Part shown: one piece after another, positions 1 to 7,865 of the stretch | Numbering within the stretch: the first letter of the stretch is position 1 | Layout: each line of letters starts with the position of its first letter | From: Rhodococcoides trifolii | Lineage (GTDB): Bacteria; Actinomycetota; Actinomycetes; Mycobacteriales; Mycobacteriaceae | DNA length: 64,000 bases | Assembly: GCF_014635345.1 (NCBI RefSeq) | Contig: NZ_BMCU01000002.1 | Location: 682,001 to 746,000, forward strand | Direction of reading: 5' to 3' | Translations under genes and position numbers: made by a program | The notes under the pieces: generated by a model | Told to the model about the DNA's origin: nothing | Databases searched by the model: none | Seen by the model: only the letters and a program-made list of their open reading frames with translations

Positions 1-2283
1 CGGGTCGAGAACCACACGATCGGCCGTCATGCCTCGGATGTGCCAGATGACCGGAGCCTGCCACGACGACAGAGCGGCGACGAGCGGTCCGGTCTCACCC
101 AGGGACGTCGCGATCTCGATGGCCTCGTTCCTTCGAGCACGCGCGTTCTCGGTATCCGCCGCTCGTGCCAGGGACGGCACCAGCGCCACGAGAAGGTCGA
201 GTCGTCCACGCCGATCCAACTCCCCGGACATCTCGGACGTGGCGAGAGCGGAGTGCCACAGCTCCAACGCGTCTCGGTGCGAGCCCAGAGACTCTGCTCG
301 ACGCGCGGCCGCGACGATGGTGGGTACGAGCTTCGCTGCGGTGTGGCCGGTGGCCCCCTCGGCCGCGTGCCGCGCCAAGGCGGCCATGTCGTCCGGTCGT
401 CGCGCGGACAGGACGGCGAACACCCTCGCGTGCATGCGGGTGCGCCGCAGCCGGGGGAGGTCTGCGTACAGGGTGTCGAGGACGAGAACGTGCGCGAAAC
501 GCACTGTATCGCGGTCGGTTTCGACGAGCAGGCCGGCCAGTACCGCGGGTTCGACGGCGTCGAGCAGGTCGTCGTCGCCGATGTCGAGCGCGTCACGCAG
601 GGTGTCGACGTCGACGGCCCGACCGAGGATCGACGCCATGCGCAGGACGGTGAGGGTGCGCTCGGGGAGGCGAGAAAGTCTGCGCCGCAGGACGTCCGCG
701 ATCCCCGTCGGCACCTCCCCGCGTCCCGACGACCTGCCCTCGGAGGCCATCAGCCGTGCCAGTTCGCGCACGAACAGGGGGTTGCCGCCTGTGCGCTGGG
801 CCAGCAAGTCCACCTGCACCGACGTGGGGCGAGACAGACCGTGCTCGGCGGCGAGTGTGACGAGGTGCGGGCGATCGAGTCCGGCCAGTTCGATCTGGGC
901 AGAGCGGGTGTCGTGCAGGGTCGCCCACGCGGCCCGCAGGTCGTCGGTGGTCTCCGAAGCGCGGTAGGTTGCGACCAGATGTACCGCGCCCGTTCCGAGG
1001 TCGGTGGCGGCCAGGTACCGCACGATCGACATCGTGGTGGTGTCGGCCCGGTGGACGTCGTCGAGTACGACCAGCAAAGGGGTGGACCGGCTGATGGCCG
1101 ATAGATAGTCGGCAACCGCACGTGCGATCGAGAATGATTGCACAGGAACCGAATTCGGTAGGTCGTCCGACATGATGGGTGACAGGCGCATGCGTGTCGC
1201 GTCGTCCATCGGCGCGGTGTCGTCGAGGGCGGCCAGAATCTCGCGCCACGCCCACCCGGGCGGCGCACCGTCGATCTCGGGACACCGGCCCCACCCGACA
1301 CGCCACGATCTCTCGGAGAGGGCGTGAGCGAGCAACCGTGCCAATGTGGTCTTGCCCTCGCCGGCTTCCCCTCGGATCCAGTTGACCGACATGCCGCCGC
1401 CCAAGACGCACAACGCAAGGTCCATCGAACGGGCGAGTTCCCGCGGGCGGCCGTTGGTTCGGGGCAGGCCGGTGGACCGCTCGTCCCGCCGAGCGCTGGG
1501 CTCGGGGTGCGCGACGGGATCGGGCGATGGTGTCACGGCGACGTCGGCGACCCCGATGTCGTTGTGCGAGAGAATGTCCGATTCCAGAGACTGCAACGCG
1601 GGGCCGACGTCCAGTCCGAGGTCTTCGGCAAGGTGAACCCGGCAGCGTCGCAGCACCGCGAGTGCGTCGGTCTGCCGGCCGGACCGGTACAGCGCCAGCG
1701 CCAGCAGTCGCACGGACTCCTCGCGTCCCAGTGATTCCCGCACGTTGGGCTCGAGAACCGCGATGGCCGAACCGTGCGAACCGCGGGCGAGAAGCACCGC
1801 GGCCTCGCGTTCCGTTGCGGTGCGACGAAGGTCGGCAAGGCGGTCCAGTTCGCCGGCGATCCACGGTGCGTCGGCCACTTCCCGGTAGGGCAGGTCCGTC
1901 CAGAGCTTCAGCGCGTCGGCGGGACGGTTGTCGATCACCCGGCGTTCGAAATCCCACACGTCGACTGCGTCGTCGGGCAGGTCGAGAAGGTAACCGGGCG
2001 GCGCGCTGACGACCACGGCGGCCGGGCTCCGGGAGGGTCGCGCTGGTTCGAGGACTCGCCGCAGATTCGACACGTACACCTGCAGCGACGCGAGTGCGCG
2101 CGGCGGTGGGTCGTTCGCCCACAGATCTTCGATGAGCAGGTCCGTGCTGACCACCCGACGCCGCGCGATCAGCAGACGCATGAGCACGACACGTTGTGTG
2201 CGAGCACCGACGCCCACGGCTGTCCCGTCCACCTCGACGCGCAGCGCGCCGAACACGCGAATGTTCACGGACGGATTGCTCAT
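1..2283 (-). CDS. AfsR/SARP-type transcriptional regulator with BTAD and AAA ATPase domains (3' end outside window)
   Basis: The frame starts at ATG 2283 (MSNPSVNIRVFGALRVEVDG) and stays open for 761 codons to base 1, so the C-terminus is missing. Residues about 1-95 look like an OmpR-type winged helix and about 100-245 like a bacterial transcriptional activation (BTAD) domain. An ATPase domain follows, with Walker A GEAGEGKTTLARLL near residue 308 and Walker B LLVVLDDVHRAD near 405. The tail resembles the helical repeats of large AfsR or LuxR-type activators. Known members bind DNA and activate secondary metabolism or stress genes; the target here is unknown. It is divergent from rsmD. A TATCAT hexamer lies 9 bases upstream of the ATG, and no clear ribosome binding site is seen. 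The family call is firm, the function open. Confidence 0.85.
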   Translation of the reverse strand, partial: MSNPSVNIRVFGALRVEVDGTAVGVGARTQRVVLMRLLIARRRVVSTDLLIEDLWANDPPPRALASLQVYVSNLRRVLEPARPSRSPAAVVVSAPPGYLLDLPDDAVDVWDFERRVIDNRPADALKLWTDLPYREVADAPWIAGELDRLADLRRTATEREAAVLLARGSHGSAIAVLEPNVRESLGREESVRLLALALYRSGRQTDALAVLRRCRVHLAEDLGLDVGPALQSLESDILSHNDIGVADVAVTPSPDPVAHPEPSARRDERSTGLPRTNGRPRELARSMDLALCVLGGGMSVNWIRGEAGEGKTTLARLLAHALSERSWRVGWGRCPEIDGAPPGWAWREILAALDDTAPMDDATRMRLSPIMSDDLPNSVPVQSFSIARAVADYLSAISRSTPLLVVLDDVHRADTTTMSIVRYLAATDLGTGAVHLVATYRASETTDDLRAAWATLHDTRSAQIELAGLDRPHLVTLAAEHGLSRPTSVQVDLLAQRTGGNPLFVRELARLMASEGRSSGRGEVPTGIADVLRRRLSRLPERTLTVLRMASILGRAVDVDTLRDALDIGDDDLLDAVEPAVLAGLLVETDRDTVRFAHVLVLDTLYADLPRLRRTRMHARVFAVLSARRPDDMAALARHAAEGATGHTAAKLVPTIVAAARRAESLGSHRDALELWHSALATSEMSGELDRRGRLDLLVALVPSLARAADTENARARRNEAIEIATSLGETGPLVAALSSWQAPVIWHIRGMTADRVVLDP

Positions 2284-2292
2284 GACGGGCGA

Positions 2293-2298
2293 ATGATA
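2293..2298 (-). promoter_or_regulatory. Candidate -10 element (TATCAT) of the AfsR-type gene
   Basis: On the minus strand TATCAT lies 9 bases before the ATG at 2283. It matches the actinobacterial -10 pattern TAnnnT, and the spacing would give a transcript with almost no leader. No Shine-Dalgarno sequence is visible between the two. Start-site data are absent, so this is a pattern match only. Confidence 0.4.
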
Positions 2299-2354
2299 TC
2301 GGCCACATCCCCTGCTGTCAGCGCGAATCGGGCGACTCGTGACATTCTGACGCC

Positions 2355-2918
2355 GTGACCAGAATCGTTGCCGGAATTGCGGGTGGAAGGCGACTCGCCG
2401 TACCGGCGAGCGGAACTCGGCCGACGTCGGACCGAGTTCGCGAAGCGCTGTTCAGCGCGTTGGAAGCGCGCATGGATTTCGACGGCGCTGCGGTACTCGA
2501 CCTCTACGCGGGGTCCGGCGCGCTGGGCCTCGAAGCTCTCTCCCGAGGCGCCGGGCACCTGTTGTCGGTCGAATCCGACGCGCGCGCCTCCGGTGTCCTC
2601 GCGCGCAACATCGCCACCGTCGCGCTTCCCGGAGCACTCGCACGCACGGCACCTGTGGCGGCGGTGCTGGCCGGAACTCCGGATCGGCGGTACGACCTCG
2701 TCATGGCGGATCCGCCGTACTCGACGTCCGACGATGCCGTAGCCGGCGTACTCGCAAGTCTGATGGACGGACAGTGGCTGTCCGACGACGCGCTGGTGGT
2801 CGTCGAGCGATCCTCCCGGTCACCGCTCACGCGGTGGCCCGACGGTCTACGACCGGAGAAGGACAAGAAGTACGGCGAGGCGCGTATCGAGATCGCGTCG
2901 GTAGAGTTCGCGCCATGA
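2355..2918 (+). CDS. rsmD: 16S rRNA (guanine966-N2)-methyltransferase RsmD
   Basis: The 187-residue protein starts MTRIVAGIAGGRRL, typical of RsmD. It carries the SAM-binding motif VLDLYAGSGALGLEALSRGA near residues 44-63 and the catalytic DPPY near residue 121. RsmD methylates N2 of G966 in 16S rRNA on the assembling 30S particle. The GTG start at 2355 has no clear Shine-Dalgarno sequence; CATTCT six bases upstream could be a -10 of a leaderless transcript. The stop overlaps the coaD start (ATGA, 2915-2918), so the two are coupled. This rsmD-coaD pair is conserved in actinobacteria. Length is normal for the family. Confidence 0.95.
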   Translation: MTRIVAGIAGGRRLAVPASGTRPTSDRVREALFSALEARMDFDGAAVLDLYAGSGALGLEALSRGAGHLLSVESDARASGVLARNIATVALPGALARTAPVAAVLAGTPDRRYDLVMADPPYSTSDDAVAGVLASLMDGQWLSDDALVVVERSSRSPLTRWPDGLRPEKDKKYGEARIEIASVEFAP

Positions 2919-3397
2919 GCGGCGCCCTCTGCCCCGGATCCTTCGATCCCATCCACAACGGCCACCTCGACGTGATCACCCGCGTCGCCGAGCAATTCGA
3001 CGAAGTTGTCGTGACGGTGGTGGTGAACCCGAACAAGAAGGGGCTCTTCACGATCGACGAGCGCATCGAGATGATGACCGAGGCCACGGCACATCTGGAC
3101 AAGGTGCGCATCGCGTCGTGGCAGGGCTTGCTCGTCGACTTCGCTGCGCAGGAGGGCATCGGCGCCATCGTCAAGGGTCTGCGTAGTGCTGCCGACTTCG
3201 ACTACGAGCTGCAGATGGCACAGATGAACCGCAAGCTGACTGCAGTGGACACCCTGTTCGTCGCAGCCGACCCGACCGTCGGGTACCTGTCGAGCTCGTT
3301 GGTGAAGGAAGTCGCGAAGTACGGCGGAGACGTGTCGGACATGGTGCCGGCATCGGTGCACAGCCGGTTGCTGGCGCGACTCGCCGAACTGCAGTAA
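2915..3397 (+). CDS. coaD: Phosphopantetheine adenylyltransferase
   Basis: A 160-residue cytosolic nucleotidyltransferase of coenzyme A synthesis. It transfers AMP from ATP to 4'-phosphopantetheine, giving dephospho-CoA. The N-terminus has CPGSFDPIHNGHLDVITRV with the nucleotidyltransferase HxGH motif (HNGH). The C-terminal half has the YLSSSLVKEVAKYGGDVS segment seen in CoaD (ISSSxVKE). The ATG at 2915 overlaps the rsmD stop by four bases, which fixes the start and suggests translational coupling. Length is typical. Confidence 0.97.
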   Translation: MSGALCPGSFDPIHNGHLDVITRVAEQFDEVVVTVVVNPNKKGLFTIDERIEMMTEATAHLDKVRIASWQGLLVDFAAQEGIGAIVKGLRSAADFDYELQMAQMNRKLTAVDTLFVAADPTVGYLSSSLVKEVAKYGGDVSDMVPASVHSRLLARLAELQ

Positions 3398-3474
3398 CGG
3401 TTTTGGCCGCCCGTCGGGGCACACTGGTCACGCATATCTTTCCGTTTGCGACAACCTAGTGGGGTAACAGGCAC

Positions 3475-4248
3475 GTGTACCGGGTATTCGAGGCTCTCGA
3501 CGAGCTCGTAGCAATTGTCGAAGAGGCACGTGGTGTGCCGATGACGGCGGGCTGCGTCGTCCCTCGCGGTGATGTTCTGGAGCTTCTCGACGACGTTCGC
3601 GACGCGATCCCCGGCGAACTCGACGACGCGCAGGACGTGCTCGATCATCGCGACAAACTGGTCGGCGATGCACGACTGACCGCCGAGAAGACCGTGACGA
3701 CGGCCAACAACGAGGCCACCGCGACCATCGAGAATTCGCGCGAGGAGGCAGACCGCTTACTGGCGGACGCCAAATCGCACGCCGACCGCATGGTCGCCGA
3801 GGCCACCGCCCACGCCGATCAACTCGTCGCCGATGCGACCGCGAGCGCCGAAGCGACGATCGCCGATGCGGAGCGCGAGTACGAAGTCACGACCGGTCGA
3901 GCGCGCGCCGAGGCCGAGCGCCTGGTGGCGTCCGGTAAGGCCACCTACGAGCGAGCTGTCGCCGAGGGGCAGACCGAGCAGGACCGACTCGTATCGCATA
4001 CCGAGGTGGTGCAGGCCGCCCACGCCGAGTCGGCACGGGTCATCGACTCGGCCCACGCCGAATCCGACCGCCTGCGAAGCGAATGCGATTTGTACGTCGA
4101 CACCAAGCTGGCCGAGTTCGAGGAGTTCCTCACCGGGACCATCCGATCGGTCGGCAGAGGCCGTCAGCAGCTGCGGACAGGATCCGGTGTGCCGGACTAC
4201 GGCACCGATTTCGGTGACGCCGGCCGCACGGGTCGCCGCTTCAACTGA
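3475..4248 (+). CDS. sepIVA: SepIVA-type DivIVA-domain cell-division/cell-wall protein
   Basis: A 257-residue protein starting at GTG 3475 (MYRVFEALDELVAIVEEARG). The start and the following GCVVPRGDVLELLDD segment match what I recall of M. tuberculosis Rv2927c/SepIVA. From about residue 55 to 215 it is a long alanine- and glutamate-rich coiled coil, with repeats such as ADRMVAEATAHADQLVADAT. A conserved basic tail, FLTGTIRSVGRGRQQLRT, follows. SepIVA is an essential septation and polar-growth factor in mycobacteria. Position before DUF177, rnc and mutM matches the mycobacterial order. No clear Shine-Dalgarno sequence is seen. Specific role inferred from homology. Confidence 0.9.
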   Translation: MYRVFEALDELVAIVEEARGVPMTAGCVVPRGDVLELLDDVRDAIPGELDDAQDVLDHRDKLVGDARLTAEKTVTTANNEATATIENSREEADRLLADAKSHADRMVAEATAHADQLVADATASAEATIADAEREYEVTTGRARAEAERLVASGKATYERAVAEGQTEQDRLVSHTEVVQAAHAESARVIDSAHAESDRLRSECDLYVDTKLAEFEEFLTGTIRSVGRGRQQLRTGSGVPDYGTDFGDAGRTGRRFN

Positions 4249-4321
4249 TCGTTTTGCCCATACACCACCGCGTGCCGTACCGTGGAGTGGTTGCCCAGAC
4301 CGATCAGTAGAAGGATTCACA

Positions 4322-4894
4322 GTGTCGCCCCAGACGAAACGTAACCACACGAGCACCGATTCCGGTCTCGTGCTGGACACGCGGCGCCTGGGTCGTCGAC
4401 CCGGATCCATGATCACCGTCGACACCGTGGTTCCGTCTCCGTCGCGTATCGGCCTCGACCTCGTTGCGATCCCCGAAGGTGCAGATCTGGACCTCGACCT
4501 GCGTCTCGAATCGGTGTCCGAGGGCGTGCTGGTCTCCGGCACGGTCTCGGCCGTCACGGCGGGGGAGTGCTCGCGCTGCCTCGAGCCGTTCGAATCGCAC
4601 GTCGACCTGAACATCACCGAGCTGTTCGCGTATCCGGACAGCGTCACGGACGAGACCACCGACGCCGATGACGTGTACCGCGTCGAGGACGATGCGATCG
4701 ACCTCGAACCGCTACTGGTCGACCTCGCCGGGCTGACCCTCCCGCTGCGACCGCTGTGCACCGAGGACTGCCAGGGCCTGTGCTCGGAATGCGGCGTCCG
4801 CCTGGCGATTGCCGAACCTGGCCATGGTCATGAGATACTTGACCCTCGCTGGGCAGGCCTCGCCGGGAAGTTCGGCACCGAGAACCAGCAGTAA
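4322..4894 (+). CDS. YceD/DUF177 family protein, large-subunit rRNA accumulation type
   Basis: The 190-residue protein starts at GTG 4322, preceded by AAGGA six bases upstream. The frame is open further upstream, but that part runs through sepIVA and is not coding. It carries the family segment GECSRCLEPFESHVDLNITE and an acidic middle. A C-terminal CTEDCQGLCSECGVRL cysteine cluster may bind metal. YceD proteins sit before rpmF in many bacteria and affect 23S rRNA abundance; rpmF follows here after 53 bases. Biochemical role in actinobacteria is not established. Confidence 0.88.
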   Translation: MSPQTKRNHTSTDSGLVLDTRRLGRRPGSMITVDTVVPSPSRIGLDLVAIPEGADLDLDLRLESVSEGVLVSGTVSAVTAGECSRCLEPFESHVDLNITELFAYPDSVTDETTDADDVYRVEDDAIDLEPLLVDLAGLTLPLRPLCTEDCQGLCSECGVRLAIAEPGHGHEILDPRWAGLAGKFGTENQQ

Positions 4895-4947
4895 CTTTCA
4901 CATACTGACAAGCGTCGTGAGACGAACGAGTACGAGGAGTAATAGAA

Positions 4948-5130
4948 GTGGCTGTTCCGAAGCGCAAGATGTCGCGGTCCAACACCCGATCGCGACGCAG
5001 CCAGTGGAAAACCACTGCACCCACCCTGATCACCTGCCCGAACCGCGGTTGCGGCGAGCAGACTCTCCCGCACACGGTGTGCCCGTCCTGCGGCACCTAC
5101 AAGGGTCGTCAGGTCCAAGCAGCCGTCTGA
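4948..5130 (+). CDS. rpmF: 50S ribosomal protein L32
   Basis: A complete 60-residue L32 starting [20 protein letters not shown]. It has a zinc-ribbon cysteine set (CPNRGCGE and CPSCGTYKG), so it is the C+ zinc-binding form and not a zinc-free paralogue. The GTG start at 4948 follows GAGGAG nine bases upstream. It lies between DUF177 and rnc, a common arrangement. Confidence 0.97.
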   Translation: MAVPKRKMSRSNTRSRRSQWKTTAPTLITCPNRGCGEQTLPHTVCPSCGTYKGRQVQAAV

Positions 5131-5144
5131 TTCGGCCATAGACC

Positions 5145-5924
5145 GTGACCGACACACACGTAGCGTCACCGACCGAGAGCGACGAAAGCGATCACGCATC
5201 GCTTCTCGTCGCTCTCGGCGTTTCCATGGAACCGTCCTTGCTGACGCTCGCTCTGACGCACCGGTCCTACGCGTACGAGAACGGTGGACTGCCCACCAAC
5301 GAACGCCTCGAATTCCTCGGCGACTCGGTTCTCGGACTCAGCGTCACCGAAGCGCTGTACATCCGGTTCCCGGAGAAGTCCGAAGGCGAGCTGGCGAAGA
5401 TCAGGGCCAGCGTCGTCAACATGCACGCGCTGGCCGAGGTTGCCCGCGAACTCGGCGACGGTGGACTCGGGCAGTACCTCATGCTCGGCAAGGGTGAAGA
5501 GATGACCGGCGGACGAGACAAGCCGTCCATCCTCGCCGACGGTATGGAATCCCTCCTGGGTGCCATCCACCTCGAACACGGAATCGACACCGCTCGCGAA
5601 GTAGTGCTGCGCCTGTTCGCGCCGCTGCTCGAGCGTGCCCCCAAGTTGGGAGCAGGTCTCGATTGGAAAACCAGTTTGCAAGAACTGACCGCCGAGCGGG
5701 GACTCGGCGTGCCGGCGTACGAGATCTCCGCGACCGGACCCGATCACGACAAGGAGTTCACCGCCACCGTCCTGGTCGGCGGATCGGCTCTCGGAGGTGG
5801 TGTCGGCCGGTCCAAGAAAGAAGCCGAGCAGCGTGCCGCCAGCACCGCATGGACTCTGCTGTCGGAATCTCCGGAGAAGACCTTGGCCACGCTGAAGCCT
5901 CCCGCACCGGAGAAGTCGTCCTAG
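5145..5924 (+). CDS. rnc: Ribonuclease III
   Basis: A 259-residue double-strand-specific endoribonuclease that processes rRNA precursors. The signature [14 protein letters not shown] is near residues 48-61 and the second acidic helix [15 protein letters not shown] near 129-143. A C-terminal double-stranded-RNA-binding domain begins at about residue 170 ([14 protein letters not shown]) and includes [16 protein letters not shown]. The GTG start at 5145 is 14 bases after rpmF. mutM starts one base after its stop, so rnc and mutM are probably one transcript, as in mycobacteria. Confidence 0.97.
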   Translation: MTDTHVASPTESDESDHASLLVALGVSMEPSLLTLALTHRSYAYENGGLPTNERLEFLGDSVLGLSVTEALYIRFPEKSEGELAKIRASVVNMHALAEVARELGDGGLGQYLMLGKGEEMTGGRDKPSILADGMESLLGAIHLEHGIDTAREVVLRLFAPLLERAPKLGAGLDWKTSLQELTAERGLGVPAYEISATGPDHDKEFTATVLVGGSALGGGVGRSKKEAEQRAASTAWTLLSESPEKTLATLKPPAPEKSS

Positions 5925-5925
5925 G

Positions 5926-6798
5926 TTGCCCGAGCTCCCCGAAGTAGAGGTCGTCCGGCGAGGCTTGGATGCGCACGTCGTGGGATCGCGAATCGAGCAC
6001 GTCCAAGTGATGCATCCGCGGGCGGCTCGTCGGCACGTTCAGGGCAGTCTCGACTTGGAAGCCCAACTCGCCGGGCGAACGATTGTCGCGGCCGATCGCC
6101 GGGGGAAGTACCTGTGGCTCACGGCGGAGCGGGGCGGCGACGATCTTGCCATCGTCGTCCATCTCGGCATGAGCGGTCAGATGTTGGTGCAGCCGCCCAC
6201 AGCGCCGGACGAGAAGCATCTGCGCATTCGCACCATGCTCGACTCCGGTTCCGAGCTGCGCTTCGTCGACCAACGTACGTTCGGCGGGTGGGCGCTGGCC
6301 GACCTGGTCGAGGTGAACGGAACCATCGTTCCCGAACCTGTCGCGCACATTGCCCGCGACCCGATCGACCCGCTGTTCGACGCCGAACTGGCGGTCGCGG
6401 CCATCCGCCGCAAGCACACCGAGATCAAACGCGCACTTCTCGATCAGACCGTGGTGTCCGGTGTCGGGAACATCTACGCCGACGAAGCGTTGTGGCGCTC
6501 CAAGATTCACGGAAACCGTCTCACCGATTCGCTGACGAGACCCGCGGTGCGTCGTCTGCTGAACAACGCTCACGCCGTCATGGGCGAAGCGTTGGCGCAG
6601 GGCGGAACGTCCTTCGACGCGCTGTACGTGAACGTGAACGGTCAGTCCGGGTACTTCGACCGATCCCTCGCCGCGTACGGGCAGGAGGGTCGGCCGTGCC
6701 CTCGGTGCGGTACTGCGATCCGTCGCGAAAAGTTCATGAATCGCTCGTCCTTCAGCTGCCCGAAGTGTCAGCCGGCGCCGAGGGTGAGGCGGGGGTAG
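5926..6798 (+). CDS. mutM: Formamidopyrimidine-DNA glycosylase (Fpg/MutM)
   Basis: A 290-residue base-excision repair enzyme that removes 8-oxoguanine and formamidopyrimidines and nicks the strand. After Met removal the N-terminus is [13 protein letters not shown], supplying the catalytic proline and glutamate. The DRRGKYLW segment carries the conserved lysine. The C-terminal zinc finger has [13 protein letters not shown] and CPKCQ. The start is TTG at 5926, one base after the rnc stop; only this start gives Pro2 in the right place. A palindromic repeat begins six bases after the stop. Confidence 0.97.
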   Translation: MPELPEVEVVRRGLDAHVVGSRIEHVQVMHPRAARRHVQGSLDLEAQLAGRTIVAADRRGKYLWLTAERGGDDLAIVVHLGMSGQMLVQPPTAPDEKHLRIRTMLDSGSELRFVDQRTFGGWALADLVEVNGTIVPEPVAHIARDPIDPLFDAELAVAAIRRKHTEIKRALLDQTVVSGVGNIYADEALWRSKIHGNRLTDSLTRPAVRRLLNNAHAVMGEALAQGGTSFDALYVNVNGQSGYFDRSLAAYGQEGRPCPRCGTAIRREKFMNRSSFSCPKCQPAPRVRRG

Positions 6799-6804
6799 GG
6801 CGTC

Positions 6805-6854
6805 GGTTGTGAAGGAAATGCCGCGCTACCCGCGGACAATGCTTCACAAGCCGG
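6805..6854. repeat. Palindromic core, copy 1
   Basis: Begins six bases after the mutM stop and could act as its 3' hairpin. Outer stem TTGTGAAG/CTTCACAA and inner stem CCGCG/CGCGG are intact. The right internal loop reads ACAATG where the other copies read AAAAAG. Loop CTACC. A long-unit tail follows. Confidence 0.85.
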
Positions 6855-6976
6855 CCGATCAGCGATTCGCGCACGGTGCAGACGTGGGCCGAGGGTGAGC
6901 GGGTGCGTACGTCTGGCCGGTGCGCGTATTCCGGAAGGCGGGACCGTACGCCACGAGCCGGAACGCGGCCGAAAGC

Positions 6977-7026
6977 GGTTGTGAAGGAAATGCCGCGCTG
7001 TCCGCGGAAAAAGCTTCACAAGCCGG
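6977..7026. repeat. Palindromic core, copy 2
   Basis: Outer and inner stems intact, loop CTGTC. Followed by the short-unit tail (GCCGACACAC), with the 70-bp block missing, so the next core is only 102 bases away. Confidence 0.85.
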
Positions 7027-7078
7027 CGCCGACACACGGTGCAGACGTGGGCCGAGGGTGCAGCGGGTGCGGGTCGAC

Positions 7079-7128
7079 GGTTGTGAAGGAATTGCCGCGC
7101 TGCCCGCGGAAAAAGCTTCACAAGCCGG
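7079..7128. repeat. Palindromic core, copy 3
   Basis: Stems intact, loop CTGCC. The left internal loop reads GAATTG where the others read GAAATG. Followed by a long-unit tail and the full 70-bp block. Confidence 0.85.
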
Positions 7129-7252
7129 CCGATCAGCCACAAAGCGCACGATGCAGACGGGGGCCGGAGGTGCAGCGGGTGCGTACGTCTGGCCGGTGCG
7201 CGTATTCCGGAAGGCGGGACCGTACGCCGCGAGCCGGAACGCGGCCGAAAGC

Positions 7253-7302
7253 GGTTGTGAAGGAAATGCCGCGCTGTCCGCGGAAAAAGCTTCACAAGCC
7301 GG
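7253..7302. repeat. Palindromic core, copy 4
   Basis: Identical over the 50 bases to copy 2. Followed by a long-unit tail; its 70-bp block has diverged more (GTAGGC where the other two read GTACGC). Confidence 0.85.
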
Positions 7303-7425
7303 CCGATCAGCCATACGCGCACGGTGCAGACCTGGGCCAAGGGTGCAGCGGGTGCGTACGTATGGCCGGTGCGCGTACTCCGCGAGGCGGGACCGTAGGC
7401 CGCGAGCCGGAACGCGGCCGAAAAC

Positions 7426-7475
7426 GGTTGTGAAGGAAATGCCGCGCTACCCGCGGAAAAAGCTTCACAAGCCGG
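7426..7475. repeat. Palindromic core, copy 5
   Basis: Stems intact, loop CTACC as in copy 1. Followed by the short-unit tail, after which similarity fades at about 7520, where the kdp leader begins. Confidence 0.85.
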
Positions 7476-7566
7476 CGCCGACACACAGTGCAGACGGGGG
7501 CCGACGTGCAGCGCGCGAGTCATCCCCGCGGCGGGCGTAAAGATCGCATCAAAACGCCTGCTCGCG

Positions 7567-7583
7567 GCGTCAACAGAGCGTCA
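7567..7583 (+). promoter_or_regulatory. Candidate KdpE-type direct repeat in the kdp leader
   Basis: GCGTCA occurs twice with starts 11 bases apart (GCGTCAACAGAGCGTCA). OmpR-family regulators such as KdpE usually bind direct repeats with 10-11 base periodicity, and this one lies 93 bases upstream of the first kdp start. The rest of 7521-7675 shows no gene; a GAGG ribosome binding site lies before 7676. Assignment to KdpE is inference. Confidence 0.3.
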
Positions 7584-7675
7584 GTGAGGCCGAGATGAGC
7601 GGGTAGGGGGTGGACGCTGGCGTAGCTGCCGCGCAACCGCCGGCAGTTCGTCGCCGTTTCACGAGGATTGCACCC

Positions 7676-7768
7676 ATGGCTGACCTGGCCTATCTACTCA
7701 CCGCCGCAGCAGGTTTCGCTGCACTGGTGCTGACCGTCGTCTCACTCGGGCGGACGGTGAAGAAGTGA
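7676..7768 (+). CDS. 30-residue membrane micropeptide preceding kdpF
   Basis: ATG 7676 opens a 30-codon frame beginning MADLAYLLTAAAGFAALV. It is one predicted transmembrane helix ending in a basic tail (GRTVKK). A GAGGA ribosome binding site lies about eight bases upstream. The stop overlaps the kdpF GTG (GTGA, 7765-7768), so the two are probably coupled. I do not recognise a named family. It differs from kdpF, which follows intact, so it is an additional small protein and not a broken copy. A role in assembly or stability of the Kdp complex is a guess from position. Confidence 0.65.
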   Translation: MADLAYLLTAAAGFAALVLTVVSLGRTVKK

Positions 7769-7863
7769 CCGCCGCCGGAATCGAGAGCGTGATCCTCATC
7801 GTGGTCGCGGCACTCCTCGCGGTGTACCTGCTGATCGCGCTGCTCGACCCCGAAAGGTTCTGA
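7765..7863 (+). CDS. kdpF: Potassium-transporting ATPase subunit KdpF
   Basis: A 32-residue single-helix peptide starting at GTG 7765 and ending LIALLDPERF, the usual KdpF C-terminal pattern. KdpF stabilises the KdpABC complex in the membrane. It overlaps the upstream micropeptide by four bases, and kdpA starts three bases after its stop. Confidence 0.88.
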   Translation: MTAAGIESVILIVVAALLAVYLLIALLDPERF

Positions 7864-7865
7864 GC

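Larger units (their letters stand above)
6805..7520. repeat. Mosaic array of five 50-bp palindromic repeats in long (about 173 bp) and short (102 bp) units
   Basis: This stretch between mutM and the kdp operon holds five near-identical 50-bp cores at 6805, 6977, 7079, 7253 and 7426. Starts are 172, 102, 174 and 173 bases apart. Each core is an inverted repeat: TTGTGAAG and CTTCACAA outside, CCGCG and CGCGG inside, variable loop (CTACC, CTGTC, CTGCC). Cores 1, 3 and 4 are followed by a CCGATCAGC-type tail and a block of about 70 bp (GTACGTCTGGCC to GCGGCCGAAA). Cores 2 and 5 have a GCCGACACAC tail and lack that block. Spacings are not all multiples of three and frames change, so it is not coding. 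Confidence 0.9.

Noticed and set aside
3833-4321. Upstream extension of the DUF177 protein
   Set aside because: The extension lies in another frame of sepIVA and has coding shadows only; GTG 4322 has a ribosome binding site and starts the conserved part.
6805-7475. CRISPR-like repeat-spacer array
   Set aside because: Spacers are homologous to each other and of two lengths (52 and about 122-124 bases), and no cas gene is nearby.
6768-7540. Long open frames on both strands through the repeat array (about 150-250 codons)
   Set aside because: They follow from GC-rich repeats. Unit spacings of 172, 102, 174 and 173 shift the frame, no ribosome binding site or known domain is seen, and the stems explain the conservation better.
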